Source: Proteiniphilum sp.
Lineage (GTDB): Bacteria > Bacteroidota > Bacteroidia > Bacteroidales > Dysgonomonadaceae
Reading direction: 5' to 3'
Length of the DNA stretch: 40,279 nucleotides
NCBI GenBank assembly: GCA_016839025.1
Contig: JADLKK010000012.1
Location: 1-40,279, forward strand
In this document: one piece after another, positions 17,394-25,231 of the stretch
Numbering within the stretch: position 1 is the stretch's first letter
How the letters are laid out: every line of letters begins with the position of its first letter
Position numbers and translations under genes: made by a program
Notes under the pieces: model-generated
What the model was told of the DNA's origin: nothing
Seen by the model: the letters and a program-made list of their open reading frames with translations, nothing else
Databases searched by the model: none

Positions 17394-17735
17394 ATGGCAA
17401 TTATCATACATACCGATCAACCCCACCTGCTGCTCGACAAAATTTACGAGGCAATTGACAACAAACAGGCGGAAAAATGGAGCCGTACCCATGATGGACG
17501 TCTTACCTATGGGGCTCTCTTGTGGAGAAACGAAGCCTTTTTCAAGCCTGAGATATGGGTAAATGAAAACGAACTGCGTTTCGGACTGCTGAAGCGCAAA
17601 GACCGGAAGCATATCACCACGAAGCTCTACACAACATTTCATGCAAAACTGATCGAGATGCTGCTATACCGTTTTGACAGGGATTTCAGAAGCATCACCG
17701 CCACCGCCGCAAAGACCGATCCAGATCAGTTCTGA
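17394..17735 (+). CDS. Small conserved-looking protein of unknown function in the MurNAc operon
   Basis: I do not recognise this 113-residue protein. It has no signal peptide or membrane segment and is rich in charged and aromatic residues (for example LTYGALLWRNEAFF, ELRFGLLKRKDRKH, EMLLYRFDRDF). The ATG at 17394 is preferred over an upstream in-frame start because it lies 10 bases after the murQ stop and begins the hydrophobic strand MAIIIHTD. It is the last gene of the run, so it is likely co-transcribed with murQ. Possible roles include a regulator or a small accessory protein, but nothing in the sequence decides this. Confidence 0.7.
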   Translation: MAIIIHTDQPHLLLDKIYEAIDNKQAEKWSRTHDGRLTYGALLWRNEAFFKPEIWVNENELRFGLLKRKDRKHITTKLYTTFHAKLIEMLLYRFDRDFRSITATAAKTDPDQF

Positions 17736-17804
17736 GACAATTGCAAAACATTTTGAGACAGGTTATGCTCCCCTGATTCATTTTTTTATCATACCACAAA
17801 TTGC

Positions 17805-17812
17805 TACCTTTG
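17805..17812 (+). promoter_or_regulatory. -7 box before the FemAB gene
   Basis: TACCTTTG matches TAnnTTTG and lies 21 bases before the ATG at 17834, predicting a very short leader. No clear TTG is seen at the -33 position. It suggests that the FemAB and nitroreductase genes form a unit separate from the MurNAc cluster. Confidence 0.5.
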
Positions 17813-17833
17813 CAGGTTTAAACTGCAAATGGT

Positions 17834-18958
17834 ATGTTGACTAACATTTGTCCCAAAAAGACTGACGAGCTTTATGCCACACCCATATTGCAACAGACTG
17901 CCTTCTGGTCTGAGGTGAAATCTTCCCTGGGGGCCGGCACCGTTGCAATCAATTTTGCCACCAACGGCTTTGGGCTGAATGGAACAACCCGTGTGGATCA
18001 ACTGATTCACTCCGATGTGCTGATCATCCTCCGGCAGATCAACCGCAATCATTGTGTCGCCTATGTCCCTTACGGCCCTGAGCTGGAGCCTGCCGATGAG
18101 TTTCAGGGCATCTTCCTGGAAGAGTTGTCGGAGTCACTCCGCTCCTTTCTGCCCAACAACTGCATCCTGATTCGCTATGACCTCTGCTGGGAGTCGTACT
18201 GGGCCAAAGACCCGGATCATTTCGATGAGAACGGCCTATGGAAAGGAGAACCGGAACAGTCATCACAGGAGTTCCGCTTCAACTACAACACGGAACAGTG
18301 GAATTTCCGGAAGGCCGCATCCAACATACTCCCCTCACACACCATTTACCTCGACCTCACTATCAACAGGGAAATCCTGCTAAAAAAGATGAAACCGAAG
18401 ACCCGCTATAACATAGGGCTGGCACATCGCAAGGGTGTAACGGTACGGACCATGGGACTGGAGGAGATGGATATCTGGTACAGGCTCTATCGAGAAACAG
18501 CCGAGCGAAACCATATATTGCTCAACGATAAGAAATATTTCGAGGCGGTACTCACCGCACGTGCCGATAATACCTGCTCACCGGCAGACGTGCGTCTGCT
18601 GGTAGCTGAGAAAGGAGACGCACCACTGGCTGCGATGTTCCTGGTGATCACGAGAAACCGGGGATCCTACCTCTATGGTGCCTCCTCTTCCTTTCAACGC
18701 AACCTGATGGCACCCTATGCGCTGCAGTGGGAAGCCATATGCCAGTCGCAGGAGGCCGGTTGCACGGAGTATGACATGTTCGGGATCTCCCCCATCCCGG
18801 ATCCACACCACCCCATGTATGGTCTCTACAAGTTCAAATCCGGATTCGGAGGCGATATCCACCACAGCCTGGGCTGCTGGGACTACCCGCTCAACGATGA
18901 GGTTTACACCCTCTTCCGGGCTTCGGAACTGCATAGCCAGGGATATCACCTGACCTGA
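17834..18958 (+). CDS. FemAB-family peptidoglycan bridge aminoacyltransferase
   Basis: This 374-residue protein belongs to the FemA/FemB/FemX family, cytoplasmic enzymes that add amino acids from aminoacyl-tRNA to the stem peptide of lipid-linked peptidoglycan precursors. It has two GNAT-like halves. Recognisable stretches are LQQTAFWSEVKSSLG near the N-terminus, LLKKMKPKTRYNIGLAHRKG (about 182-201, the usual K-x-R-Y-N-I segment) and the C-terminal DMFGISPIPDPHHPMYGLYKF followed by KSGFGGD. The nitroreductase gene follows after 27 bases. Its position beside the salvage locus is suggestive, but it acts in wall synthesis rather than breakdown. The amino acid added is unknown. Confidence 0.85.
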   Translation: MLTNICPKKTDELYATPILQQTAFWSEVKSSLGAGTVAINFATNGFGLNGTTRVDQLIHSDVLIILRQINRNHCVAYVPYGPELEPADEFQGIFLEELSESLRSFLPNNCILIRYDLCWESYWAKDPDHFDENGLWKGEPEQSSQEFRFNYNTEQWNFRKAASNILPSHTIYLDLTINREILLKKMKPKTRYNIGLAHRKGVTVRTMGLEEMDIWYRLYRETAERNHILLNDKKYFEAVLTARADNTCSPADVRLLVAEKGDAPLAAMFLVITRNRGSYLYGASSSFQRNLMAPYALQWEAICQSQEAGCTEYDMFGISPIPDPHHPMYGLYKFKSGFGGDIHHSLGCWDYPLNDEVYTLFRASELHSQGYHLT

Positions 18959-18985
18959 CAGGACAAGTTAAACAAAAAAAATTGT

Positions 18986-19612
18986 ATGCACCTCATAGAA
19001 TCACTAAACTGGCGCTACGCCACCAAACGAATGACCGGTGAAAAGATCCCGGACAAAGAGCTTGAGACCATTCTGGAAGCGATTCGTCTGGCACCTTCTG
19101 CCTACGGATTGCAACCCTACCGGGTAATTGTCACCGAAAACAGGAAGCTGATACAGCAGGTTTTCGAACGATCCTGTCCCCAGGCTGTACTGCTACAATG
19201 TTCACACCTGCTGATCTTCAAGGCAAGAAAACGGCTGGACGAAGCCTATGTGGAAGAATTCCTGAAAGAGTTCAGAAGTGCGAGGAATGCCAATAATGAA
19301 CAGATCAACAGTTACCGGGAAAAGATGCTCCAGGTAATCCACAATCCGGAGATCAACACCTTCAGTTGGACAACCCACCAGACCTATCTTGCCCTGGGAT
19401 ATGCCACCTTTGCCGCGGCACAGCTGGGCATTGATGCCACCCCGATTGAAGGGTTCAATTCAGAGGCACTTAACCGGTTGCTCGCACTCAACGAAGAGGA
19501 AGAGGAAACGGTACTGATGCTTACCCTCGGCTACCGTAATACAAACGAAGACAGACTGGCTCACCAGCCAAAGGTTAGAAAACCGCTCCACCTGTTGGTA
19601 GAGCGGTTGTAA
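18986..19612 (+). CDS. Nitroreductase-family NAD(P)H-dependent flavoprotein
   Basis: This 208-residue protein is an FMN-dependent nitroreductase of the NfsB-like class. It opens with LNWRYATKRMTGEKIP, the arginine-rich FMN phosphate-binding start of the family, followed by EAIRLAPSAYGLQPYRVIV (substrate/FMN loop). LGYATFAAAQLGIDATPIEGF in the C-terminal half is the usual dimer and FMN segment. The protein is probably a soluble homodimer. It starts 27 bases after the FemAB stop and likely shares its transcript; I see no functional link. The physiological substrate cannot be told from sequence. Confidence 0.9.
   Translation: MHLIESLNWRYATKRMTGEKIPDKELETILEAIRLAPSAYGLQPYRVIVTENRKLIQQVFERSCPQAVLLQCSHLLIFKARKRLDEAYVEEFLKEFRSARNANNEQINSYREKMLQVIHNPEINTFSWTTHQTYLALGYATFAAAQLGIDATPIEGFNSEALNRLLALNEEEEETVLMLTLGYRNTNEDRLAHQPKVRKPLHLLVERL
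19577..19608 (-). terminator. Possible terminator for the KAS III-like gene
   Basis: AACCGCTC (19581-19588) and GAGCGGTT (19601-19608) form an 8-bp stem with a 12-base loop. On the minus strand the stem is followed by TTTTCT. It lies inside the 3' end of the convergent nitroreductase gene, 33 bases past the stop of the minus-strand gene. The U tract is short, so the call is tentative. Confidence 0.35.
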
Positions 19613-19641
19613 CAAAGAATTCCGTACCGGGAAATAAGGGT

Positions 19642-20724
19642 TCAGGGAATCCGGTATACGATGCTGTTGATGTTCATGCCGGCACCCACGGAAGCGAGGA
19701 CGATGATATCGCCGCTTTTCAGGTCATGACCATCCATCTCCTCGCGTGAGATAAGATCGAGCAACGTGGGCACCGTGGCTACCGATGAGTTGCCCAGCCA
19801 GGAGATGGTCATCGGCATGATGCTCTCCGGAACCTCTTTCAGGTTGTACAACCTGAACAACCGCTGGAGGATCGCATCATCCATTTTGCCATTTGCCTGA
19901 TGGATCAACACCTTGCTGATATCGGTCACCTGTAGCTGTAGTTTGTCCAGTCCCTCCTTGATGGTCTTTGGCACATTTTCCAGCGCATACTGGTACAAAC
20001 GGCGGCCGTTCATCTTCAGGTAATAGTCTTTTTGCTTTGCCAACTCTGGATTGTAAGAGTAACCCATCTGTAGCATCTGCACATAGTCGAGCGCATCGCT
20101 TCGGGAGGTATGACCCAAGATACCCAGTGGGGTATCGCTTTCGCGTCCCTCCATGATAACCGCGCCGGCACCATCGGCATAGATCATGCTGTCGCGGTCG
20201 TGCGGATCAGAAACACGGGAGAGGATATCGGCCCCCACAACCAGAATCTTTTTCGCATCTCCCGATCGGATGTAGTAATCGGCCTGAATCACCGCCTGCA
20301 CCCATCCGGGACAACCGAAGAGAATGTCATATGCTACCGCTGAGGGGTTTGCGACACCCAGTTTCTGCTTCAGACGGGATGCCAGGGTAGGCAGCACATC
20401 CATCCGCATATTATCGGTCATGGTTTCTCCGAAGTTGTGGGAAAAGATGATGTAATCAAGATCCTCCTTATCGACACCTGCAGCTGCTATTGCCCGTTGT
20501 GCGGCAATCAGTGCCAGATCGGATGTCACCTGGTGATCTTCGGCATAGCGTCGCTCTGAGATAGTGGTAATCTCTTCAAATTTCTCGACAATCGACTCAT
20601 TGGGGGTTACAATTCTCTCCCCCGAAGAATCGTAGAACTCATTGGCAAGAAAAGCTTCATTCTTCACCTGCTTAGCCGGCACATAACTTCCGGTACCAGT
20701 AAATACGCTGTATATTCTACTCAT
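19642..20724 (-). CDS. 3-oxoacyl-ACP synthase III family protein (FabH-like)
   Basis: This 360-residue thiolase-fold condensing enzyme has the complete KAS III triad: C138 in LFGCPGW, H275 in LIHQANG and N312 in WLGNSSVATVP. FabH enzymes start fatty acid synthesis by condensing acetyl-CoA with malonyl-ACP. This form is longer than E. coli FabH (317 residues) and has an extended N-terminal region with NESIVEKFEEITTISERRYA, seen in secondary-metabolism-type KAS III proteins. It could therefore use another acyl primer. I chose the ATG at 20724 (MSRIYSVFTGTGSYVP) because the family starts there; the frame continues upstream to 20763 without conserved sequence. It is alone on the minus strand, convergent with the nitroreductase gene. 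Confidence 0.88.
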   Translation of the reverse strand: MSRIYSVFTGTGSYVPAKQVKNEAFLANEFYDSSGERIVTPNESIVEKFEEITTISERRYAEDHQVTSDLALIAAQRAIAAAGVDKEDLDYIIFSHNFGETMTDNMRMDVLPTLASRLKQKLGVANPSAVAYDILFGCPGWVQAVIQADYYIRSGDAKKILVVGADILSRVSDPHDRDSMIYADGAGAVIMEGRESDTPLGILGHTSRSDALDYVQMLQMGYSYNPELAKQKDYYLKMNGRRLYQYALENVPKTIKEGLDKLQLQVTDISKVLIHQANGKMDDAILQRLFRLYNLKEVPESIMPMTISWLGNSSVATVPTLLDLISREEMDGHDLKSGDIIVLASVGAGMNINSIVYRIP

Positions 20725-20835
20725 ATAGTAAAACGATTGGAGTATGGATTGGGTCAATATCACTCATACATACGGATTGACAACCATGCTCTTAATAATA
20801 CAATCTTTTTTTCCAAAACAAAGAAATAGCTGGCA

Positions 20836-20843
20836 CAAAGGTA
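20836..20843 (-). promoter_or_regulatory. -7 box for the KAS III-like gene
   Basis: The minus strand reads TACCTTTG, an exact TAnnTTTG match, about 112 bases before the ATG at 20724. No good -33 TTG is seen. The leader would be about 105 bases. Confidence 0.4.
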
Positions 20844-20894
20844 AAAATTAATTTTAGAATTTCATCCATTTTCAGTTCTATTCGGTGTCACCTT

Positions 20895-22190
20895 TTATAT
20901 CGCAGCCACACCGGAAGCTACCGGCGAATTGGTTATATCCTCATACAGTTCAAGGTCAAAAAACGAAGCCGCTGCAGTCACATGGTCAAATACGTCGGAA
21001 GTAATATCCTCATATCGTAGCCAGTTGGTGGTAGCGGTGAAAAAGTAAAGCTCCAAGGGGAGTCCCTTTGAAGTGGGTTGTAACTGACGCACAATAAGAA
21101 GCATTTCCCTGTGTACATCGGGATGATGACTTAGATAGTTCTTGACATACTGCCGGTAGAGACCCATGTTGGTAAGATTTCTGCCGTTCATTGCCAGTGA
21201 TTTATCGGCACCTGTCGATTGGTTGTATTCCGAAATTTCGCGGCTCCGCGTCACAATATAGTCAGACAGGAGCTGTATCTTTTTCAACTCTTCCAGCTCT
21301 ACATCGCTCAGAAAACGAATGGTGGACTGCTTCACGCAAACACTTCGTTTCACCCTTCTCCCTCCGGTTTCCACCATCCCCCTCCAGTTCTGAAAAGAGT
21401 CCGACACCAGGGAGTAGGGCGGTATGGTGGTGATGGTCTTGTCAAAATTGCGGATCTTAACCGTGGTGAGGGTGATCTGGATCACATCACCGTCGGCACC
21501 ATATTTGGGCATGGTGATCCAGTCGCCAATCCGCACCATGTCGTTGGCCGACACCTGCATGCTGGCTACCAATCCGAGGATGGTATCCTTGAAAACCAGC
21601 ATCAGGATAGCCGACGCTGCACCCAGTCCCCCAAGGATCACGCCCGGTTTTTGACCGGTGAGAATAGAGAAAAGAATGATGAACCCGATGCTGTAGAGGA
21701 TGATCTTTACCACCTGCACATAGCTATCCAGCGGCTTATCGGCCATGCTGGGACGACTACGAAGCGTATCAGTAAAAGCGTTTACCAGCGAAGCAATCAG
21801 CCATATTACATAAAAGATCAGGAAAATATCCACCAGCTTATCAATCATTAGCATGGTTCGCGGAAAGAGATCGAAGATGATGGGGATAGATCCTTTCACC
21901 AGGCTGAAGGGGATGATCATCGCCAGGAAATGGGGAAAACGACGCAGGGAGAGATGTCGCAGCAATTCGATACCGGTGATTCCTGCGGCTCGGTTCAGGA
22001 TGGCATGCAGGATGCGACGGGTGAGATATTGTACCATGAAGACCAGCAGCACAAGCACCACAAGCAATAACAACAGATTGATATATTTCACCCAGTTTTC
22101 GGGAATACCAGCATTGGTCAGCAGTTGTATGCTCCATTCACTGATGGCATTGGTAGAGCGGGAGATTTGTTCAATCTTTTCTTCGTTCAT
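20895..22190 (-). CDS. YbdG-type MscS-family mechanosensitive channel
   Basis: This 431-residue inner-membrane channel opens on membrane tension. It has about five hydrophobic segments, the pore-lining helix at GGLGAASAILMLVFKDTI and the MscS beta domain with DWITMPKYGADGDVIQITL and IPPYSLVSDSFQNWRGM. These last motifs match the E. coli YbdG branch rather than MscS itself, as does the following GGRRVKRS. YbdG has low conductance and is linked to mild osmotic stress. The ATG at 22190 (MNEEKIEQ) fits the leader predicted by a strong promoter about 23 bases upstream. The frame extends to 22250, but that part would lie across the promoter. Confidence 0.9.
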   Translation of the reverse strand: MNEEKIEQISRSTNAISEWSIQLLTNAGIPENWVKYINLLLLLVVLVLLVFMVQYLTRRILHAILNRAAGITGIELLRHLSLRRFPHFLAMIIPFSLVKGSIPIIFDLFPRTMLMIDKLVDIFLIFYVIWLIASLVNAFTDTLRSRPSMADKPLDSYVQVVKIILYSIGFIILFSILTGQKPGVILGGLGAASAILMLVFKDTILGLVASMQVSANDMVRIGDWITMPKYGADGDVIQITLTTVKIRNFDKTITTIPPYSLVSDSFQNWRGMVETGGRRVKRSVCVKQSTIRFLSDVELEELKKIQLLSDYIVTRSREISEYNQSTGADKSLAMNGRNLTNMGLYRQYVKNYLSHHPDVHREMLLIVRQLQPTSKGLPLELYFFTATTNWLRYEDITSDVFDHVTAAASFFDLELYEDITNSPVASGVAAI

Positions 22191-22219
22191 GATTTGCTTC
22201 GTTTGGTTATGAATAAACA

Positions 22220-22250
22220 CAAATATACAAAAAATGGACGTTGCCACCAA
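22220..22250 (-). promoter_or_regulatory. Promoter of the YbdG-type channel gene
   Basis: Read on the minus strand, TTG (22250-22248) is followed after 20 bases by TATATTTG (22227-22220). Both elements and the spacing match the Bacteroidota housekeeping promoter. The predicted start near 22213 gives a leader of about 22 bases and supports the ATG at 22190. Confidence 0.7.
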
Positions 22251-22297
22251 ACCGCACTTTTTTCAACTATTATCGGCATCATTTCCGAGAATCATCG

Positions 22298-22305
22298 TAT
22301 ATTTG
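22298..22305 (+). promoter_or_regulatory. -7 box before the carboxynorspermidine dehydrogenase gene
   Basis: TATATTTG matches the -7 consensus and lies 125 bases before the ATG at 22430, giving a leader of roughly 118 bases. No clear -33 TTG lies at the right distance. It is back to back with the ybdG-type promoter. Confidence 0.45.
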
Positions 22306-22429
22306 TGGACAGCCGTGGATGACCCACCCGGGAGATGACAGCAGGAATATCAGGTGCTGACTGCTCTCATGACAACGTGTGGTCAATTGCTGACACAAGG
22401 AAACATCAACAATCTTAAAAGAAATCTAT

Positions 22430-23632
22430 ATGGGTAAAGTTCTGATCATAGGCGCCGGTGGCGTAGGAACGGTGGTGGCCAACAAGGTGGCGCAAAACAG
22501 CGACCTCTTCACCGGCATCATGCTGGCCAGCCGCACCAAAAGCAAGTGTGACGCCATCGCGGCGGATGTGAAACGACGTACCGGCGTCTCCATCAAGACC
22601 GCCAGGGTGGATGCCGACAAGGTGCCGGAGTTGGTGTCGCTGATGAATGATTTCAAACCGGAGCTGGTGATCAACGTGGCACTCCCCTACCAGGACCTGA
22701 CCATCATGGATGCCTGCCTCGAAGCAGGGGTACATTACCTCGACACGGCCAACTACGAACCGAAGGATGAAGCCAAGTTTGAATACAAGTGGCAGTGGGC
22801 CTACCGGGAGAAGTTCAAGAAAGCGGGGCTTACCGCCATCCTGGGTTGCGGCTTCGACCCCGGGGTAACCAGTATCTTCACCGCCTATGCTGCCAGGCAT
22901 CACTTCGATGAGATCCATTATCTCGACATCGTGGATTGCAACGCGGGTGATCATGGCAAGGCGTTCGCCACCAACTTCAACCCCGAGATCAATATCCGGG
23001 AGGTAACCCAGAAAGGTAAATATTGGGAGAATGGAGAATGGGTTGAAACCGAACCGCATGAGATCCACCAGCCACTCACCTACCCCGAGATTGGACCAAA
23101 GGAGTCGTATGTGATCTTCCACGAGGAGCTGGAGTCACTGGTAAAAAACTTCCCCACCCTCAAACGGGCACGCTTCTGGATGACCTTCGGACAGGAGTAC
23201 CTCACCCACCTCAGGGTGATTCAGAACATCGGCATGGCACGCATCGACGAAGTAGAGTACAACGGCCAGAAGATCGTACCCATCCAGTTCCTGAAAGCCG
23301 TGCTGCCCGATCCGGGTGAACTGGGAGAGAACTACACCGGCCAGACCTCTATCGGCTGTCGCATCCGTGGCATCAAGGATGGCAAAGAGCGCACCTACTA
23401 CATCTACAACAATTGCAGCCATGAAGCGGCCTACAAGGAGACTGGTGCCCAGGGAGTCAGTTATACCACCGGCGTCCCGGCCACCATCGGGGGCATGATG
23501 TTCATGCAGGGGCTCTGGAAGAAACCGGGGGTCTACAATGTGGAGGAATTTGATCCCGATCCGTTCATGGAGCAACTCAACAAGCAGGGATTGCCCTGGC
23601 ATGAGCTTTTCGACGTGGATCTGGAGGTATGA
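22430..23632 (+). CDS. Carboxynorspermidine dehydrogenase (saccharopine dehydrogenase family)
   Basis: This 400-residue cytoplasmic oxidoreductase condenses a diamine (putrescine or diaminopropane) with aspartate semialdehyde to carboxyspermidine or carboxynorspermidine, the alternative polyamine route common in Bacteroidota. The NAD(P)-binding Rossmann start is MGKVLIIGAGGVGTVVANKV. LASRTKSKCDAIAADV, LDTANYEPKDEAKF and GCGFDPGVTSIFTAYA are typical of this branch rather than of lysine-pathway saccharopine reductase. The C-terminal YTTGVPATIGGMMFMQG is also characteristic. The decarboxylase partner is not in the window. A good intrinsic terminator follows at 23649-23676. Confidence 0.88.
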   Translation: MGKVLIIGAGGVGTVVANKVAQNSDLFTGIMLASRTKSKCDAIAADVKRRTGVSIKTARVDADKVPELVSLMNDFKPELVINVALPYQDLTIMDACLEAGVHYLDTANYEPKDEAKFEYKWQWAYREKFKKAGLTAILGCGFDPGVTSIFTAYAARHHFDEIHYLDIVDCNAGDHGKAFATNFNPEINIREVTQKGKYWENGEWVETEPHEIHQPLTYPEIGPKESYVIFHEELESLVKNFPTLKRARFWMTFGQEYLTHLRVIQNIGMARIDEVEYNGQKIVPIQFLKAVLPDPGELGENYTGQTSIGCRIRGIKDGKERTYYIYNNCSHEAAYKETGAQGVSYTTGVPATIGGMMFMQGLWKKPGVYNVEEFDPDPFMEQLNKQGLPWHELFDVDLEV

Positions 23633-23648
23633 CGATAAATTTTCAAAA

Positions 23649-23676
23649 CCTTGCAATCAGATTGCAGGGTTTTTTT
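23649..23676 (+). terminator. Intrinsic terminator after carboxynorspermidine dehydrogenase
   Basis: CCTTGCAAT (23649-23657) pairs with ATTGCAGGG (23661-23669) as a 9-bp stem containing one G-T pair, around a CAG loop. Seven T residues follow at 23670-23676. The pyrB -7 box begins two bases later, so the terminator and the next promoter are nested. Confidence 0.8.
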
Positions 23677-23677
23677 C

Positions 23678-23685
23678 TACTTTTG
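23678..23685 (+). promoter_or_regulatory. -7 box before pyrB
   Basis: TACTTTTG matches TAnnTTTG and predicts transcription starting near 23692, about 28 bases before pyrB. The region that would hold the -33 element overlaps the upstream terminator stem; the TTGs there are 13 and 24 bases away, neither ideal. Confidence 0.5.
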
Positions 23686-23719
23686 CTATGCACAACGCAT
23701 TCATTGAAAAATATTGGTT

Positions 23720-24649
23720 ATGATGAGCCCCAAAAGCCTGGTAAATATTGGCGATTACAACAGGGAAGATATCCTGCGCATCCTGCAAGCCGCCTCCCGA
23801 TTCAAGGAGAATCCCAACCGTGACCTCCTCCAGGGAAGGGTCTGTGCCACCCTCTTCTTCGAACCCTCCACCCGTACGCGCCTCAGCTTCGAGACCGCTG
23901 TAAACCGCCTGCGTGGCCGCATCATCGGCTTCTCCGACGCCGCCACCAGCAGCTCTACCAAGGGTGAGTCGCTCAAGGACACCATCATGATGGTGAGCAA
24001 CTATGCCGACCTGATCATCATGCGCCACCATCTCGAAGGATCGGCGCGCTATGCTTCCGAGATCTCACCCGTGCCTATGATCAATGCCGGTGACGGCTCC
24101 AACCAGCATCCCACGCAGACCCTGCTCGACCTGTTCACCATCTTCGAGACGCAGGAGACACTGGAGAATCTGTCCATCACCGTGGTGGGTGACCTCAAAT
24201 ATGGGCGTGCGGTACACTCCCTTATCCAGGGACTGTCGCACTTCAACCCCTCCTTTCACTTTGTGGCACCGGAGGAGCTGGCCATCCCCGAAAAATACAA
24301 GGCATTCTGCGACAAGAATGGCATTGCTTTCCGCGAATATACCGAGTTTTCTCCCGAAGCGATCAACGGTTCCGATATCCTTTACATGACCCGTGTGCAG
24401 AAAGAGCGGTTCACCGACCTGATGGAATATGAAAAGGTGAAAAATGTCTATGTGCTGCATAACGAGATGCTCAGTGACTCGAAGAAGAACCTGCGGGTGC
24501 TTCACCCGCTGCCCCGGGTGAAGGAGATCAGCCAGGATGTGGATGACAATCCCAAGGCCTACTATTTCCAGCAGGCAAAGAACGGCATGTTTGTCCGTCA
24601 GGCGGTGATTTGTGACTTGCTGGGCATTGATATACAACAAACCATTTAA
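23720..24649 (+). CDS. pyrB: Aspartate carbamoyltransferase catalytic subunit
   Basis: PyrB joins carbamoyl phosphate to aspartate in the second step of pyrimidine synthesis. The 309-residue protein shows the carbamoyl-phosphate site [13 protein letters not shown] (about 47-59), SSSTKGES (the lysine loop), [12 protein letters not shown] and the C-terminal HPLPRVKEI. Length and motifs match the E. coli catalytic chain (about 310 residues). Two adjacent ATGs at 23720 and 23723 are both usable. The pyrI gene starts 7 bases after the stop, so the enzyme is likely the allosteric dodecamer of the E. coli type. Confidence 0.97.
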   Translation: MMSPKSLVNIGDYNREDILRILQAASRFKENPNRDLLQGRVCATLFFEPSTRTRLSFETAVNRLRGRIIGFSDAATSSSTKGESLKDTIMMVSNYADLIIMRHHLEGSARYASEISPVPMINAGDGSNQHPTQTLLDLFTIFETQETLENLSITVVGDLKYGRAVHSLIQGLSHFNPSFHFVAPEELAIPEKYKAFCDKNGIAFREYTEFSPEAINGSDILYMTRVQKERFTDLMEYEKVKNVYVLHNEMLSDSKKNLRVLHPLPRVKEISQDVDDNPKAYYFQQAKNGMFVRQAVICDLLGIDIQQTI

Positions 24650-24656
24650 ATGAGAG

Positions 24657-25115
24657 ATGAATATGAGAAAAGAACTGCAGGTCGCCGCCCTGGAGAACGG
24701 CACAGCCATCGATCATATCCCCACGGCGGCAGTCTTCAAGGTTGTTTCACTCCTGCAACTGCAGAAGCTGAACAATCGGATCACCATCGGCAACAACTTC
24801 AAAAGCAGCAAGATGGGATCGAAAGGCATCATCAAGGTTTCTGACAAATTCTTCCGCGAGGATGAGATCAACCGCATTGCCCTGGTGGCACCCAACGTGA
24901 ACCTCAATATCATCCGCAATTTTGAGGTGGTGGAGAAAAAGAAAGTGGTACTGCCCGATGAGATCATCGAGATCGTTCGCTGCAACAACCCCAAGTGCAT
25001 CACCAACAACGAACCGATGAAAACCCGCTTTCAGGTGGTCGACAAGGAGATGGTGGAGCTGCAGTGTCATTATTGCGAACTCAAGATCCGGAAAGAGGAG
25101 ATTGAATTGATATAA
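24657..25115 (+). CDS. pyrI: Aspartate carbamoyltransferase regulatory subunit
   Basis: PyrI binds CTP or ATP and tunes PyrB. The 152-residue protein has the N-terminal allosteric domain (ELQVAALENGTAIDHIPTAA, then GKxx-like KSSKMGSKGIIKV) and a C-terminal zinc domain with four cysteines in the pattern CNNPKC and CHYC (about 109-141). The zinc site is intact, so docking to PyrB should be possible. ATGs at 24657 and 24663 are both plausible; the second gives MRKELQVAAL, closer to the usual start. It directly follows pyrB and is surely co-transcribed. Confidence 0.95.
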   Translation: MNMRKELQVAALENGTAIDHIPTAAVFKVVSLLQLQKLNNRITIGNNFKSSKMGSKGIIKVSDKFFREDEINRIALVAPNVNLNIIRNFEVVEKKKVVLPDEIIEIVRCNNPKCITNNEPMKTRFQVVDKEMVELQCHYCELKIRKEEIELI

Positions 25116-25117
25116 AT

Positions 25118-25226
25118 AAATTGGCAAGTTGGCAGGTTGGTATGTTTGAAGTTCAGGGTTTGAAGTTCAGGAACCAGGAAATATGAACAAGAGGCTGATT
25201 ACTGAAAGCTGAAAGCTAAAAGCTAG
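25118..25226. repeat. Cluster of short imperfect direct repeats between pyrI and the flavin reductase gene
   Basis: Three kinds of short repeats lie in about 110 bases. TTGGCAAG and TTGGCAGG, then TTGG again, occur at 25121-25140. TTTGAAGTTCAGG occurs twice, at 25144-25156 and 25159-25171. GAAAGCT or a near copy occurs three times at about 25203-25223. Such low-complexity intergenic repeats are common in this group and probably arise by slippage. A TATGTTTG at 25141-25148 fits the -7 consensus but lies inside the repeats. Confidence 0.6.
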
Positions 25227-25231
25227 GAAAA

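Noticed and set aside
22415-23122. 235-codon minus-strand frame opposite the carboxynorspermidine dehydrogenase gene
   Set aside because: The plus-strand frame has clear family motifs; the antisense frame has none.
25141-25148. TATGTTTG as a promoter for the flavin reductase gene
   Set aside because: It matches the -7 consensus but lies inside direct repeats, with the nearest TTG only 17 bases upstream, so it is not listed as a promoter.
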